Part shown: in pieces, positions 20,586 to 33,195 of the stretch
Position numbering within the stretch: position 1 is the stretch's first letter
Layout of the letters: each line of letters opens with the position of its first letter
NCBI GenBank assembly: GCA_018257865.1
Contig: JAEUBA010000012.1
Coordinates: 62,001 to 126,000, forward strand
Origin: Stereocaulon alpinum
Taxonomy: Eukaryota; Ascomycota; Lecanoromycetes; Lecanorales; Stereocaulaceae
Direction: 5' to 3'
Length of the DNA stretch: 64,000 nt
Notes under the pieces: generated by a model
Seen by the model: only the letters and a program-made list of their open reading frames with translations
Database searches by the model: none
What the model was told of the DNA's origin: nothing
Position numbers and translations under genes: made by a program

Positions 20586-22136
20586 ATGAATGTCAACAAG
20601 AAGCTCGGTCGTTTCAAACAATGGGCAGGGGAGAGAATGGGTGGGGAAGCTAAAACCAATGTCTCTGACGACTTCAAGTCGCTTGAGATAGAGATGAACC
20701 TAAGGCAGGAGGGTAGGTCTGCTTCAAGATCAATATAGTCGAATTGAAAATAAATTGACTGGCTACAGGTATGGAGCGCCTCCAGCGATCTATGACTGCT
20801 TATGTGAAGACACTCTCGAAGCGTCAGGAAGGAGATGATAAGGAGAAGATACTTCCAGTTGCATACCTAGGATCGACCATGGTCAGCCACGGAGAGGACT
20901 TTGAAGATGATTCAGAGTTCGGGCAGTGCCTTATGAGTACGTTGAGCAGAGGCTAACCCCGTGTCACGATGCTGATTCTTCTAGGTTTGGGCAGGACCAA
21001 TGAGAGGATTGGGCGTATCCAGGAGACTTATGTTGCAAATGCTACTACGAGCTGGCTAGAGTCGCTAGAAAGATCCCTCGCGCAGATGAAGGAGTATCAG
21101 GTACGTTCTAACCAGGCTAGGCGACGCATAGTTCTGACCGTTCGCAGTCCGCACGAAAGAAGTTGGAGAGTCGCCGATTGGCATATGATGCTTCTCTTGC
21201 AAAGATGCAGAAAGCGAAGAAAGAAGACTTCAAGGCCGAAGAAGAACTGCGATCGCAGAAGGCGAAGTATGAAGAAACCAGCGAGGACGTGTACCGTCGA
21301 ATGCAGGACGTGGGTACTTTTTGCCATTTGCTCTTTGACTCGGGTGCTGATTGAACATACAGATCAAAGAAGCCGAAGCAGATAGCGTTGCTGATCTCGG
21401 GGCTTTTGTAGACGCTGAGCTCAAGTATTACGACCGCTGTCGCGATGTATTATTGCAACTGAAGCAGAATTGGCCCGCTGGGTAAGACTTTGGCCTTCAC
21501 GCACTACATCATATGATACTGATTGGAGATGGTAGGCCAATTGGAAGCGACGGAGGAGAGACTCGTCGAGTTCCTTCACGGTCAAACACGGCACATGCCT
21601 ACTCGGATCGTTTCAGCGCAGTAGAGGAGGAGCCACCACCTGTACCGGAGGCTCGTCCCTCTATTCGCTCTACACGTACAACAACAACCCACATGCCCGC
21701 AGAATCGCCTCGCAAAGAATTACCCGGCTACGATTTCGGCCCCGCACGGCCTGCTGTCAACAGAGCCACCACGTTCGAAGGTCCTACACAGCTTCACCGC
21801 GACTATTCGCCCCCAACCAGAGTCTCACGCGTTCCAAGTGACAATCTGATCGTACGCAACCAGCGCGCGCAGCTGCGTTCTTTGGCGAGAGCCACGCCAG
21901 AGAATGATCTCTTTAGCGATCCCTCAGACGTGTCTACCTTCAACAGCAATAGCAGTCCGGACCGGTCCTATATGGAGCGATCCGTGTCTCCAGCCACTTC
22001 GCATGGCAGTGCACCGTCTCGCAACGCCAGCTACTCTACACTTGCTCCAGCAACGAATGGTAACCCATCATTGCCAGCCAAAAAGAAGCCACCTCCGCCT
22101 CCGCCCTCAAGAGCGAAGAAACCTACATTTCAATGA
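20586..22136 (+). CDS. BAR-domain protein with proline-rich tail
   Basis: Six exons (20586-20712, 20769-20936, 20985-21100, 21148-21309, 21363-21481, 21536-22136) give 430 residues; five introns are 47-56 nt. Residues about 1-235 form an N-BAR-like, mostly helical region: FKQWAGERMGGEAKT, the block LGRTNERIGRIQETYVANA, SWLESLERSLAQMKEYQ, a charged coiled coil KMQKAKKEDFKAEEELRSQK and DAELKYYDRCRDVL. BAR domains bind and bend membranes, here probably in endocytosis or actin regulation. The tail is disordered, rich in Ser/Arg/Pro, and ends in a polyproline motif KKKPPPPPPSRAKKP that could recruit SH3 or profilin partners. Unlike Rvs167 there is no SH3 domain. The exact yeast counterpart is unclear; it is a conserved filamentous-fungal endophilin-like protein. 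Confidence 0.88.
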
Positions 22137-23102
22137 AATTGAATTGTTTGAAAGAGTTGCAGGGAACCTCGTTGGAAAGCCATGCTGCAGCAGATATTCG
22201 TGGCAGCTGGAGTCAATCAGTTACTTCCTCCCGACTCCACAGTCTGTCCCTTCATCGTCTCTTTTCTAGATCGAAGATGGATCTCTCCCTGAAGATTAAT
22301 GTATTAATAGCTAGCACTTTCATTGCTTGAGCGAACGGTCAATTGGTGTCTGGAGCCCAGCAAACCTTGGGGAGATTGGATTGCTAATGGGCAAGTCTTG
22401 CAAGGACGTGGGTTTTAGGCTGCAGGTACATCGGCTCGGGAGGGTTTGGCTTTTGTCTCGACTCGGTAATGGCATGATAGAATTGTATCCACTTCGTTGA
22501 CGAGGGGAAGAACAGCGGCTTTTACTACGTCAGGAACGTCTAAGCTTCGTCATCCATGGGGTTTATGCGTGTGGTCTTTCGGAGGCTCAGCTGATCGGTA
22601 GCTTGTTGGCTATCATAGAACAGGTTCGATAGCTGGAAATGTAGTATCTTACCATAGTACATCTGTAAGAATGCTATTCAGTCAACTTTCGATAACAGAC
22701 TATCCGTCAAATTGCGTGATGGTTGGGGCCAACCCTAACCCCAAAATTAGCGTAAAACAGATTTTGCGCTAAGCTGCGCTCCACCCTGAGTTCACCATCT
22801 TGCAGTACACGCTCCCATCATCAAAATCCGCTCTATCCACACCCCGCCATCATCTTTTTCCCGCCAAAGCCTTCACTACCCTCAACACGTCTCTTGGGAC
22901 GCGTTGAAGGGGCCCCCATTCATTTATTTGGGTCGCCACTTCACCAGGCACCCATTCCTTCTCATTCGGTAACTTTCAGCTGCCAGCGCCTTGTGCCCTA
23001 TCACTCATTCATCGACTCGCTTGCGCCGCGCCCCTCGGCCTACCCAGCTCCGCCTGCTGACTCGTATCGCAACACACGATAACCCTACCGAACCTCTCCG
23101 CC
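22137..23102. other. intergenic, 1.0 kb, STH1 promoter
   Basis: It contains the perfect palindrome GGTTGGGGCCAACC at 22721-22734, directly followed by CCCTAACCCC, and a C/T-rich leader just before the STH1 start. No gene was seen. Confidence 0.5.
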
Positions 23103-26100
23103 ATGGCTTCCGTTCAGACCGCACCCAACCTCCCCCAAGGAGGTGCAGTCCTTCCCCCCAATCTCAACTCAGCCCAAATAAATGAGACATACACGGTACG
23201 ATCACCACCCTTCCCTCTTATTTGACCACGCCCAGCATAGTTTACCACCACCACCGCATTCTAATCTACTTATACTGATAACCTTGACAGAAGTACAAGC
23301 AGTTGAAGGAACAAGGGCTAGGGTTAGATGACCCTGAGTTCCAGAAATGTCACAACCTCCTCTCCGCCTTTCAGAAACAGCAAAACTATATGAAGCAGAA
23401 GCAAGCCTACTTGGCGCAACAGGCTCAACAAGGCCAACAACAACAGCAATATGCTAACACCAACGGCGTCAATGGTATGTATCGTTTCCCGGGTCACAGG
23501 AGTCTAGACTTACATGGATGATAGGTCATGCCCCATCTACCTCTGCCATGGCTACATCTCCAACGCAAGTCCCTCCAGGAACACTGGCAGTGGCTTCGGG
23601 AGACCAAGCTGGGGTCGCATCACAGAAGATGCCAGCAAAGAACAATGGCGGGTTGTCGACCGAGCAGATGCGAACTCTACAAAGCCAGATCATGGCCTTC
23701 AAAATGTTGACGAAGAACACTGCCATCCCCCTTCCACTACAACAGCAGCTCTTCAAGTCTCAGCAAAGCAAACAAACCCCCACAATCGCCCAAGCTGTCG
23801 CTGAAGCCAGTAAGGTCTTGGAAGACGCTCCTCCTACAAAACATCAAGCCAACGGTAAACAACCGGAGTCGCGACATAGTTACGACAAGTTCATCGACCC
23901 ACATGGCTACATCAAGCCTACGATTAGCTACGCAAATCATACAGTTCGGTCAAATCGGTTTCAGATCACTGGTTTGATGCCAATTGGCCTTGACGTTGAC
24001 CAGTTCCGCAGTGACCGTGAGCTCAGCATCTCCAATCGACTGTTGTCGCGGAGATTGGACTTGTATCAGAACCTAGCTGTGTCAGGTGTTGATGGCGATC
24101 GTATGCGAGAAGAGCGGGAACGCATTGCCTACAACCGTATCACCTCAAGAAAGACTGAGCTTGAGAGCCTGCCTGCAAATCTAGGTGTATGGGACTTGAG
24201 CAAGAGGGACACACCACAAGACGACGACTCGCTGAAGCGGAAGGCTCTGATCGAATACAAAATGTTATGCTTGTTACCGAAGCAGCGTGCTCTCCGCCAA
24301 CAGATTCATAGGGACTTAGTACACTACGACAATCTTGCCCAAACTGCTAACCGTTCGATGTATAGGCGACATAAGAGGCAGTCTCTCCGTGAAGCTCGCA
24401 TGACAGAGAAATTGGAGAAGCAGCAACGAGACGCACGGGAGACCAAGGAGAAGAAGAAGCAAGTTGACAAATTGAGAGCTATCGTGGAGCATGGCGACGA
24501 GATACGCAAAGCTGCTGAGACGCAACGAGCTAGGGTCCAAAAATTAGGACGCATTATGATGGCACAGCACCAGCACATCGAGAAAGAAGAGCAAAAACGC
24601 GTGGAGAGGACTGCAAAGCAACGTCTACAAGCCCTGAAGAATGACGATGAAGAGACCTACCTCAAGCTCCTTGGTCAAGCAAAAGACTCTCGCATATCGC
24701 ACCTGCTCAAACAAACAGACGGATTTTTAAGTCAGCTTGCTGCTTCTGTGAAGGCGCAACAGCGGGGTTCCTATCAACAATATCCTGATGATCGTTCCGA
24801 TGAGGATATGAGCGATAGCGATGACGAAGTGGAGGGTGGACCAAAGGTTGACTATTACCAAGTGGCTCATCGCGTCAAAGAAGACATATCGAAGCAGCCG
24901 GATCTGCTTGTTGGAGGAACCCTCAAAGAATATCAGGTCAAAGGCCTACAATGGATGATCTCGCTCTACAACAATAACCTGAATGGAATTCTCGCCGACG
25001 AGATGGGTTTGGGAAAGACGATTCAGACCATAAGCTTGCTTACCTACCTTATCGAAAAGAAGAAGCAGAATGGGCCGTTCCTGGTCATAGTGCCACTCAG
25101 CACACTTACGAACTGGAACCTCGAATTCGAGAAATGGGCGCCGTCCATACAGAGGATAGTATACAAAGGTCCTCCTCTTGCTCGCAAGCAACAGCAATCG
25201 CAGATCCGCTATGGCGCCTTCCAGGTTTTACTCACCACCTATGAATACATCATCAAGGACAGGGCTGTCCTTGCCAGGATAAAATGGGTGCACATGATTG
25301 TCGATGAAGGACATCGTATGAAGAACTCTCAATCCAAGCTCAGCAGTACTCTGACACAGTACTATAACTCACGCTTCAGACTTATTTTGACCGGTACTCC
25401 GCTTCAGAACAATCTTCCTGAACTATGGGCGCTTCTCAATTTCGTCCTTCCCACAATCTTCAAATCCGTCAAATCCTTCGATGAATGGTTCAATACTCCA
25501 TTCGCCAACACAGGAGGTCAAGACAAGATGGAGCTGACTGAAGAAGAGCAGCTTCTCGTCATTCGTCGACTTCATAAGGTTCTTAGGCCATTCTTGCTAC
25601 GTCGTCTTAAGAAGGATGTGGAGAAAGATCTACCTGACAAGCAAGAAAGAGTGATCAAATGCAGATTCTCCGCTTTACAAGCCAAGCTTTACAAGCAGTT
25701 GGTTACACATAACAAAATCTCCGTCACCGATGGCAAGGGCGGCAAGACCGGTATCCGTGGTCTCAGCAATATGCTTATGCAGCTACGCAAGTTGTGCAAT
25801 CATCCATTCGTGTTTGAGCAAGTGGAGGACCAAATGAATCCTAGCAAGCTCAACAATGACATGTTGTGGCGTACTGCGGGCAAATTTGAGCTTCTGGACC
25901 GAATGCTGCCCAAGTTCAAGGCAACAGGCCATCGAGTTCTGATGTTCTTCCAGATGACCCAGATTATGAACATCATGGAAGACTTCCTACGCCTAAGAGA
26001 CATGGCGTATCTGCGATTAGACGGGTCCACCAAGTCTGATGATCGATCTGAACTGCTGTCACTGTTCAACGCTCCCAATTCGCCATATTTCTGCTTTCTC

Positions 26101-27588
26101 TTATCAACTCGAGCTGGAGGTCTCGGCCTGAATCTTCAAACCGCCGATACCGTCATTATCTACGACTCGGACTGGAATCCCCATCAGGATCTGCAAGCCC
26201 AGGATCGTGCCCATCGCATTGGTCAGAAGAATGAGGTCCGTATATTGCGACTGATCAGCTCCAACTCGGTTGAAGAGAAGATCCTTGAGCGAGCTCAGTA
26301 TAAGCTGGATATGGATGGAAAGGTTATCCAGGCTGGTAGATTCGACAACAAATCTACTAACGAAGAACGAGATGCCATGCTAAGGACTCTTCTCGACAGC
26401 GCCGAGGCTGCAGACGAGATGGCCCATCAAGAAGAGATGGACGACGATGACTTGAATGAGATCACGTCCAGATCTGAAGACGAGTTGGCTATCTTCCAAA
26501 AGATTGATGAGGAGCGCAATGCAGATCCGAACTATGGACCTGAACCTGGAAAACTACCCCGTTTGATGGGAGAATCTGAGCTCCCCGAAATCTACATGTC
26601 AGAGGACAACCCCATTGCTGAAGAGATCGAGGAGATTGCAGGCCGTGGTGCTCGTGAGCGGACTCGAGTCAAGTATGACGACGGTCTTACGGAAGAGCAG
26701 TGGTTGATGGCTGTAGACGATGACGAGGACACCATTGAAGATGCCATCGCTAGGAAGTCTTCGAAGATTGACAAGCGCAACTCCAACAAGGAGAAGAAAG
26801 CCAAGAAAGCGGCAGGACTCGAAAGCTCTCCAGAGCCTTCAAGAGATAGCTCCGTTGCCCCTGCGGGTAGGAAGCGCAAGTCAGCTGGCATTAAACGAAA
26901 AGCAGATGACGATGTCGACGATGAGCCAGCGCCAAAGAAAAACCGCAACGGCGGTCGAGCTCCAAGAGAGACTCTTTCTTCTAAGGAGCGTAACCTCCTT
27001 CAGAAAATCTTGAATAGCAATCATAAGGCTCTGATGGACCTCGAGGAAGAGATACCTGGCGAACAGCCCTCGGACGACGAGGAGGAGGGTCCGGTAACAA
27101 GAGGCCTCATTGATCCGTTCCTCAAGCCCGTGCCGAGATCGACATTCCCGGATTATTACATGCTCATCCAGAAACCCATTTGCATGGAACAGATCAAGAA
27201 AAAGATCAATAAAGAGGAGTATCAGAGCCTAAGAGAGTATCGGGAGGATATCCGTTTGCTATGCAACAATGCCAGAAAATACAATGAAGACGGCAGCATG
27301 TTGTATCAAGATGCTGACAAGATCGAGGTATGTTGCACTGTGCTTGATGAGAGACGAAGTCACTGACATCTTCTGCAGGCTTTCAGCGTCAACAAGCTCA
27401 GGGAGGATACCGAGAGGCATCCCGAGATGCAAGACTTTGACGACTCTACACCTCCTGATGGACGCTCGACGGCTGCCGTCTCAAGTGTTGGGACGCCAAT
27501 GGCAAGCGGACAAAACGGTGGTACAAAACTCAAGCTTACTTTCAATGGCGGCAGGGACTACATGAACGGGATTAGTGATGATGAGTGA
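23103..27588 (+). CDS. STH1: SNF2-family ATPase of the RSC-type chromatin remodeller
   Basis: Four exons (23103-23195, 23291-23474, 23525-27327, 27379-27588) give 1429 residues, the size of Sth1/snf21 rather than the longer Snf2. The HSA helix lies at about 331-400 (KALIEYKMLCLLPKQRALRQ). The ATPase starts near 554: Walker A DEMGLGKT with Lys590, Walker B DEGH at 686-689, GTPLQNN, then the helicase C lobe with STRAGGLGLNLQ and QAQDRAHRIGQ. The SnAC region follows (about 1010-1090, EMDDDDLNEITSRSEDELAIF), then basic nuclear-localisation clusters and a bromodomain at about 1250-1370 (FPDYYMLIQKPI, LCNNARKYNEDGS) whose Asn-containing acetyl-lysine site is intact. The last intron falls at the end of the bromodomain. 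A polyglutamine tract (about 60-80) occurs near the N-terminus. The start has good CCGCCATGG context. Confidence 0.96.
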
Positions 27589-28159
27589 TTTACAATGAGG
27601 ATGGCTTGGCATGCAGCAGATGCGATTCTTTTCTTGATGTATTATCAGTACCTTGGTTCGGAGCGAGTCCGATAACGAATGCAGACAAAAAATGGCGTTA
27701 GCTAGGCAAGGCGTACCTTGATGCATTATTGGGAGGTGAGCATGCTTGCTTGCTTGCTTGCTTAATTTGTTGGCTGGCATGTGCAAGCATTTCGGTGGAA
27801 TGCCCTCTTATTACCTATTAGATACAAAGTTTACATGAGATAGAATGATATAAGAGAATCACCATGCAGAATCTTGTCAGCTATCGTGATCATCCCTAAA
27901 GTTGTCTGTCGCGCAGGCTTTGGGTCTGCATTGCGAAAGTCACACTCCACGAGGAGATCTTAGCCCCCCAGCCTCATTCCTCGAGGACGACGATGTGTAC
28001 ATTGGCGCTGTGCTACCTTCCATGTGTGTTTCCGCGAGGCTTCATCATTATCGATGAAGCCAATAATTTTCAAAAATGCCTATACCTATATACGAATGTG
28101 TTCTAACCTGTAATCTATGCCTCGAGCAAAGGGTACAGAGTCCCACTTGCACCCCCTTC
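27589..28159. other. intergenic, 0.57 kb, convergent 3' regions
   Basis: Between the STH1 and DUR3 stops. It holds a GCTT tetranucleotide microsatellite at 27744-27763 and otherwise nothing recognisable. Confidence 0.5.
27744..27763. repeat. GCTT microsatellite
   Basis: Five perfect GCTT units in the intergenic space downstream of STH1. Confidence 0.95.
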
Positions 28160-30312
28160 TCACCTCTTCGCCCTCTCCCCCTTCACAACCTCTCTATACA
28201 AGTCTCCAAAGAATCCCGCCGTCTCCCAGATCGGTAAAATGACCGAGATGGCCGTCGAGCAAAACACCCAGATAAACGTTATGACGACCCACGCGATGAA
28301 GAAGCCTTGTGAGAAGATATAGTGAGAGAGGAACATTGGGATGGGAACCAAAAAGTCCATGATGAAGGTGAGTAGGAAAGAGGCAATACAAGCGACTTTG
28401 AACGCTCTTCTCAGTTTGGAAGGTTCCTCCACAGCGATTTCGTCTTCGACGATTTCTTTCTCCTCATCACGAACAGTCGGGAGGTTGCTATTCTTGTTCG
28501 GGTTCTCTTTATCCAAGGAGCCACCGCTCGGCGTCGAAGTAATGGACGGTGCATTGATAAGTCTCGTCTGATCCCAATCGAAAGGCTCCGGCTTGGCAAG
28601 AGATACGCATACCGTGACAATCAATCCTATCAAAAGGGCAGCCAAATTGCCAGCCAGTGTCGGATACTCCATTCCCGTCGTTGTCACACTCAATGTCCCG
28701 TAATACTGATGCGCAGTTACCAACCAGGCAATCAAGCCGGCACACAATCCAACCACAGCACCGGAAATAGCACCTGCTTTCGTCTGCCCTTTCCACGTAA
28801 TAGCAAAGGCTGCAGGGAAAACAGCCCCGCCGATAAGCAATCCCATGACTAGAAAAAGCCATCCAAGATCAATGCCGATGGCATTCCAGATGCAGGCGAA
28901 AATGGCCATGACGAAACCCCATACACCAATACCTATGTGTGCGACGAAGATGAGCTGGTCGGGTGTTGCGGTAGGCTTGAGGTATGTTTTGTAGATGTCG
29001 AAAGTCAATATTGAGGAGACAGCGATCAGTTCGGCCGAGGCGCAGGAAGTGACTGCCATGAACAACACGATAAGTAGGGCAACAGCGCCCCCAGTTCCTA
29101 GTAACGCTGTCGCTGCAAAAGGAGTGGAGAGGCCAGCGGAGACTTGAGCTTGTGTCATCGTGTTGGGGTAAGTTGGAAACGATGGTGAATCCGTGAGAGC
29201 TACTGCTGCCAGACCTAGGGTTGTTGCGAAGCCAAAGGGGATAGCGTACCAAGCTAGACCGCCAAGGATGTATGCTCGGACAGCGGTGGTAGGCCGGCTT
29301 GCAATGGCTCTCTGCCAATAGGCTTGGTCCAAAAATACAGTCCCGCTGCCGCTACACAGCTGTATGATACCGAAGATTAGAGCGAAATTACTTTTCATGG
29401 TAACATACGAGCCATCTTGATTGCCAGAAACTGGACGCTTGACGGCGGCTTCCTTGAGCAAACTGTACATTGCGGAAGGAGATCCAATTTGGGGATTTGT
29501 TGCGTAGACTGAGAACATGAAGTAGAGGATGATGACCATGAGAATCAGCGTGTGCGAGTAATCGCCTGTCAAACCACGTCAAAACTGCCACAAGTGAGCA
29601 CATGAAACACACTTACAAAGAAAAGTAGCCCGCAGACCACCAAGAACAACGTAAACACATACTCCAAGGGGTATCAGGAATATTGCAGCGTAGACATTCA
29701 TGCCTGTAAGTGATGTGACAACCGCACTGCCGCCCAAAAGCAGCTGGCTGCTGACAAGGACATTAGTAAGTAGTGCGAAGAAGATGTATATCCAATGAGT
29801 CAAGAGTCCATAGCGGGTGTAGATGATCTCTAAGTATGTATGACATCTTGGTGCATTTTGCTTTACTTTGCAAGCCAATATTGAGAACATCAAGATCTGG
29901 ACCGTTGCACCAGCGGCGTACTAAAAGGGATTAATAACGCGCAGAAAAAGGCATGAGGTAATTCCGATTAGGCACTCACCCAGAAGGGGCCTGCCACGCC
30001 ATATTCATAAGCTACTGTGCCGGACTGCAACAATGTAGCAGCCCAGGTCCACGCCGAGACGATTCCACTCGCAATGAGTCCAGGCTTGACGCTCCTACTT
30101 GCAGTATTGAACTCTTCGCTTGTCTTGGTTGAGAATCGAGTATATCGGTTCTACAGCTTAGTGAGTCTAAGTCTGTAAGATATGCCCGGTTTCGGAGGTA
30201 CTGTACAGACCTGAATATATGAGATACCGCACATAACAAATGCGAAGAAAAATCCAATTCCGACAACGACCCCATAGCCCACACCGACTGGAAGTGGAGT
30301 TGTTGAGGGCAT
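28160..30312 (-). CDS. DUR3: urea/polyamine active transporter, sodium:solute symporter family
   Basis: Exons 30312-30211, 30150-29980, 29920-29617 and 29565-28160 give 660 residues with about 15 hydrophobic helices. Family-typical blocks are SEEFNTASRSVKPGLIASGI, SAWTWAATLLQSG, YGVAGPFWYAAGATVQIL, QLCSGSGTVFLDQAYWQRAI and the long loop before TSCASAELIAVSSILTFDIY. The TWAA block and the AYWQRAI block are characteristic of DUR3 urea permeases. The protein would import urea across the plasma membrane by proton or sodium coupling. The first donor is a weak GTCTGT; the other introns have standard borders (59, 59 and 51 nt range). A cluster of GATA motifs upstream (30427-30455 and 30587) suggests control by nitrogen supply through an AreA-type factor. 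The C-terminus is cytosolic and charged, with a further helix pair near 28220-28380. Confidence 0.9.
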
Positions 30313-30746
30313 TGTAGCGGTAGCCTAAATGGTTAATATGAAATAAAGCAGGAGGTGAAAGATGGAGAGGCATGCTGACGGTATTCAACATATATCGGAC
30401 ATGCAAAATGCGTGACCTGTATCACGCTTATCGCCGTTGAGATAACAACGATAAGAGACTGAGGGCACCATAAAGATGACATCACTCAGCCAATTGTCAA
30501 TGTGAAACGAAAGCGTGGAAACTTTTCAGTCCTAGATAGGAAGGTGGCTAAGTCTTGGAATGATTCAAGTGCTGGAGCAAGATCTCGATAAGGGTCCTGG
30601 GTCGTGCTCTCGGGACTCTTCCGAGAGTCAGTTTTGAAAACTTGAAGAATCACACAAAACGTTGGTATGCTTTCCCAGTCACATTCGAGAATTTCCCGCT
30701 AATGTGGTATTTTTTTGTATGCATTGACGGATAATAAGGCACCGTT
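30313..30746. other. intergenic, 0.43 kb, DUR3 promoter
   Basis: Upstream of DUR3 and downstream of the orphan gene on the same strand. It carries the GATA cluster described separately. Confidence 0.6.
30427..30455 (-). promoter_or_regulatory. cluster of GATA-factor sites upstream of DUR3
   Basis: Three HGATAR-like sites lie within 29 bases: CTTATC at 30427-30432 (GATAAG on the minus strand), GATAAC at 30441-30446 and GATAAG at 30450-30455, 115-143 bp upstream of the DUR3 ATG. A fourth GATAAG is at 30587-30592. AreA/Nit-2-type activators of nitrogen catabolism bind paired GATA sites, so the placement fits a urea transporter gene. Binding itself is inferred. Confidence 0.6.
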
Positions 30747-31760
30747 TCAGACCCTTCCTCTCTCCATGAAGCCTTTGCCAATTAGGACACCGTCTACCCT
30801 GATGCTTATGAACACTTCCCTGAAATCGGATTTTTGCACCATAAAGCGAGGAATCATTGCCATGGCCACCAACGTCTCCTCACAATTCAAGATTGGAGCG
30901 CTAGTTTGGGGATGTTCTCGAGGGTCATAGATTGCAAGTCTTGTGTTGTAATACTCCGGAGACAACGAAATGTACTGCAATCGTCGATCTTTCGGGCTTT
31001 CAGCCAGGCTTGCTAAGGCGGACAACACAGTGAAGAAGACTTCGTAGATGGTGAACGTACCCCCACCGAAAGTGAAGGATACTGCCAATATTTCTTCGTC
31101 CGTAGGGTATGTAACGACCATGCTCCTGTTAATTTGGGAGAGGTTGGCTGTATCATCAGAAACAGACGAAGCATCCGATCTCTGCGAGAGAGTCGCACTG
31201 TCATTATCCCTCATAATACCCAATGCCGTTCCGGATCGAACGACAAATACGTAGCCAACCACGACTCCCTTCCACATCAACGTGAGGAGAACGTTCCGAA
31301 ATTGGTCACTTAATATCATATATTGAATCCCCTTCCATATTCCCCAGAGCACGAAGCGTATCTCTATCGTCTTTGAAGTCACCGTCGCATCGGTCACTAT
31401 GGACACGCTAGGGTAATCAGCGAGTGTGTACGTTCTTGGGGTGACATTTCCACTGAAATTCTCGACGGCTAGTCCGCTCACGGCTGCCAGAGCATTCATA
31501 AGACATGGAGTAACGGGGAGGACTGGTGTATCGAAGGTGTATCCGATGTCAAAGCGAGGGTCTACACCATTGGCGGCTATTGTATTCAGAGTTGGGACAA
31601 TGTAGTCGATTGTTTTTGTGGAGTTGTGAAGTAGTGTGGAAGTGGCCGATTTCGCAACAGCCAAGCTGAGAAGGATTTGTAAGATGCAAATAGCACAAAT
31701 CGAGACCTCCCTTGGAGTCATTATGTGCTGATTCGCGCTCAAGGCTTGAGAAGCAGCCAA
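30747..31760 (-). CDS. conserved-looking orphan, predicted secreted or membrane protein
   Basis: Intronless frame of 337 residues, with ATG at 31760 or, more likely, Met14 at 31721, which would start a clean signal peptide (ICAICILQILLSLAVA). The following 150 residues contain several N-glycosylation sequons and a hydrophobic patch, then a middle segment FRNVLLTLMWKGVVVGYVFVV that may be a membrane helix or buried strand. A Ser-rich stretch (about 195-215) and the end of the protein have mixed composition. I do not recognise the family. Continuous coding over more than 1 kb with a signal-like start supports a real gene. The long intergenic region upstream fits an accessory gene. Confidence 0.6.
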   Translation of the reverse strand: MAASQALSANQHIMTPREVSICAICILQILLSLAVAKSATSTLLHNSTKTIDYIVPTLNTIAANGVDPRFDIGYTFDTPVLPVTPCLMNALAAVSGLAVENFSGNVTPRTYTLADYPSVSIVTDATVTSKTIEIRFVLWGIWKGIQYMILSDQFRNVLLTLMWKGVVVGYVFVVRSGTALGIMRDNDSATLSQRSDASSVSDDTANLSQINRSMVVTYPTDEEILAVSFTFGGGTFTIYEVFFTVLSALASLAESPKDRRLQYISLSPEYYNTRLAIYDPREHPQTSAPILNCEETLVAMAMIPRFMVQKSDFREVFISIRVDGVLIGKGFMERGRV

Positions 31761-33195
31761 CTCTCAAGCTTTTGGGCGAAGACCGTGAATACATGTTATC
31801 TGAGGGGTGAAGGTCCTTGAAAGCGCATACGTAAGCCATCGCATAATGTGAAGCTTGCTTGCCAGCTTTTAGCGTGTATTTCGACCATGTAGAGTCGTGA
31901 GAACAATCTAACAGGACTAGGAGTTGATATTGAAGATCCTTAATTTTACCTTGACCAACAAGATGTTCTGTCTATGTTTCGAGATCCCGATCAAACAACA
32001 CACGGCCTAGAAATGCGACATTTAGAAGGTTGTTGCTGATAGCTGTACAAACAGTAAGTGGTGCGGGTCCGTGCTTTAGAGGTTGTCAAAGATAAGGGTC
32101 TGCTCAACCCTAACAGCTTTCTGGAGTAGAGGCAGGATTCTTAAAGGATCACGCTTGTAATGCCTTCAAGGGGGAAGATAGGCTTTGGCAGATTTAGAGT
32201 GGTCTGACAGAAAATGCAGGCAAGCTTGCGTCAAGCCGAGTAAACATTGCTCACACGATCCTTGGCCTACTGGACTAGGTGATAGATCCAGAAGCTCCAT
32301 ATTAACGACAGAGCCGACATTGAGAGAGCGATAGTGGTCCGTATATTGAGCTACACAAGGTGAGGCTATGTCGATGAAAAGGGAAGGAGACGAGGGAGAG
32401 TTCCCTAATGGAAGGTTCGTGGAAGGAAAGTGGAAGGTGTGGCAGGCGGACGCTACGAAAACGCCACCACTTCCTCGGCATCATTCCCCCCCCCCCCCCG
32501 CTGTCGATCAATTCCCGCCCATCTGAGCCATCTCTGGACTTTGTACCTGAGGCACACCTCATCCAACGCATGTTGGCATATAGGCCATAATCGTGAGCAA
32601 AACCACGAAACATTGAGCCAGACAACAAGCGCAAGGTCTCGCAGTCCAACACCAAGGAAGCCTGGACATCCTTGGAAGTTTCAGACATACCAGGGAAGTG
32701 GCAATAATCGACGTTTCGTTTTTGTGTTTTGCAGCTCCAAGTCATGTCATCCAATGACAGTCTTTCCCTCGACCTTCCCCTATTTGCAGCATTCCGAAGA
32801 ACGAAGCTATCATAGGCCAAACCTAGGACATTGCTGCTGCCAGCCTATCATGCATGAAGATAGCCTATAGCCTTTACTCTGTAATCTGTATGGTACCTGG
32901 TTTCTTGGCACTTACCGGCTGATCACCCCAATAGGCATGTTGGGTGGGAAGTACCCTCGGTCATCCACGCATTTACTTGCTCGCCATCGTCGGAAGGCAT
33001 GATCAACAGCTGTGCGCTCCGTGCCCGGAGCATCAACTATGCCGCCCCTCTATCGTCAAAGCCTGCTCTCTTGGGCAGGTCGCGCTGCAGGTTCAAGTCA
33101 TCCAGTCCAGTATCCTATCTATATAAGCTGGCAAAGTCTTCCCTGCAGAACAAGTCTCCTTGTTTGAAGCATTTTCACTTTCTCTAATCTTCAGT
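31761..33195. other. intergenic, 1.4 kb
   Basis: Divergent promoter space between the orphan gene and the carboxypeptidase. It holds a 14-base C-run at 32486-32499. Frames of 146-172 codons overlap that run on both strands (32302-32820 minus, 32430-32870 plus) but show no protein-like features, so I do not call them. Confidence 0.45.
32486..32499. repeat. poly-C tract, 14 bases
   Basis: A pure C14 homopolymer in intergenic DNA; its length may be unreliable in sequencing. Confidence 0.9.

Noticed and set aside
32302..32870. Frames of 172 (minus) and 146 (plus) codons over the C14 tract
   Set aside because: Both overlap each other and depend on the homopolymer; composition is not protein-like.
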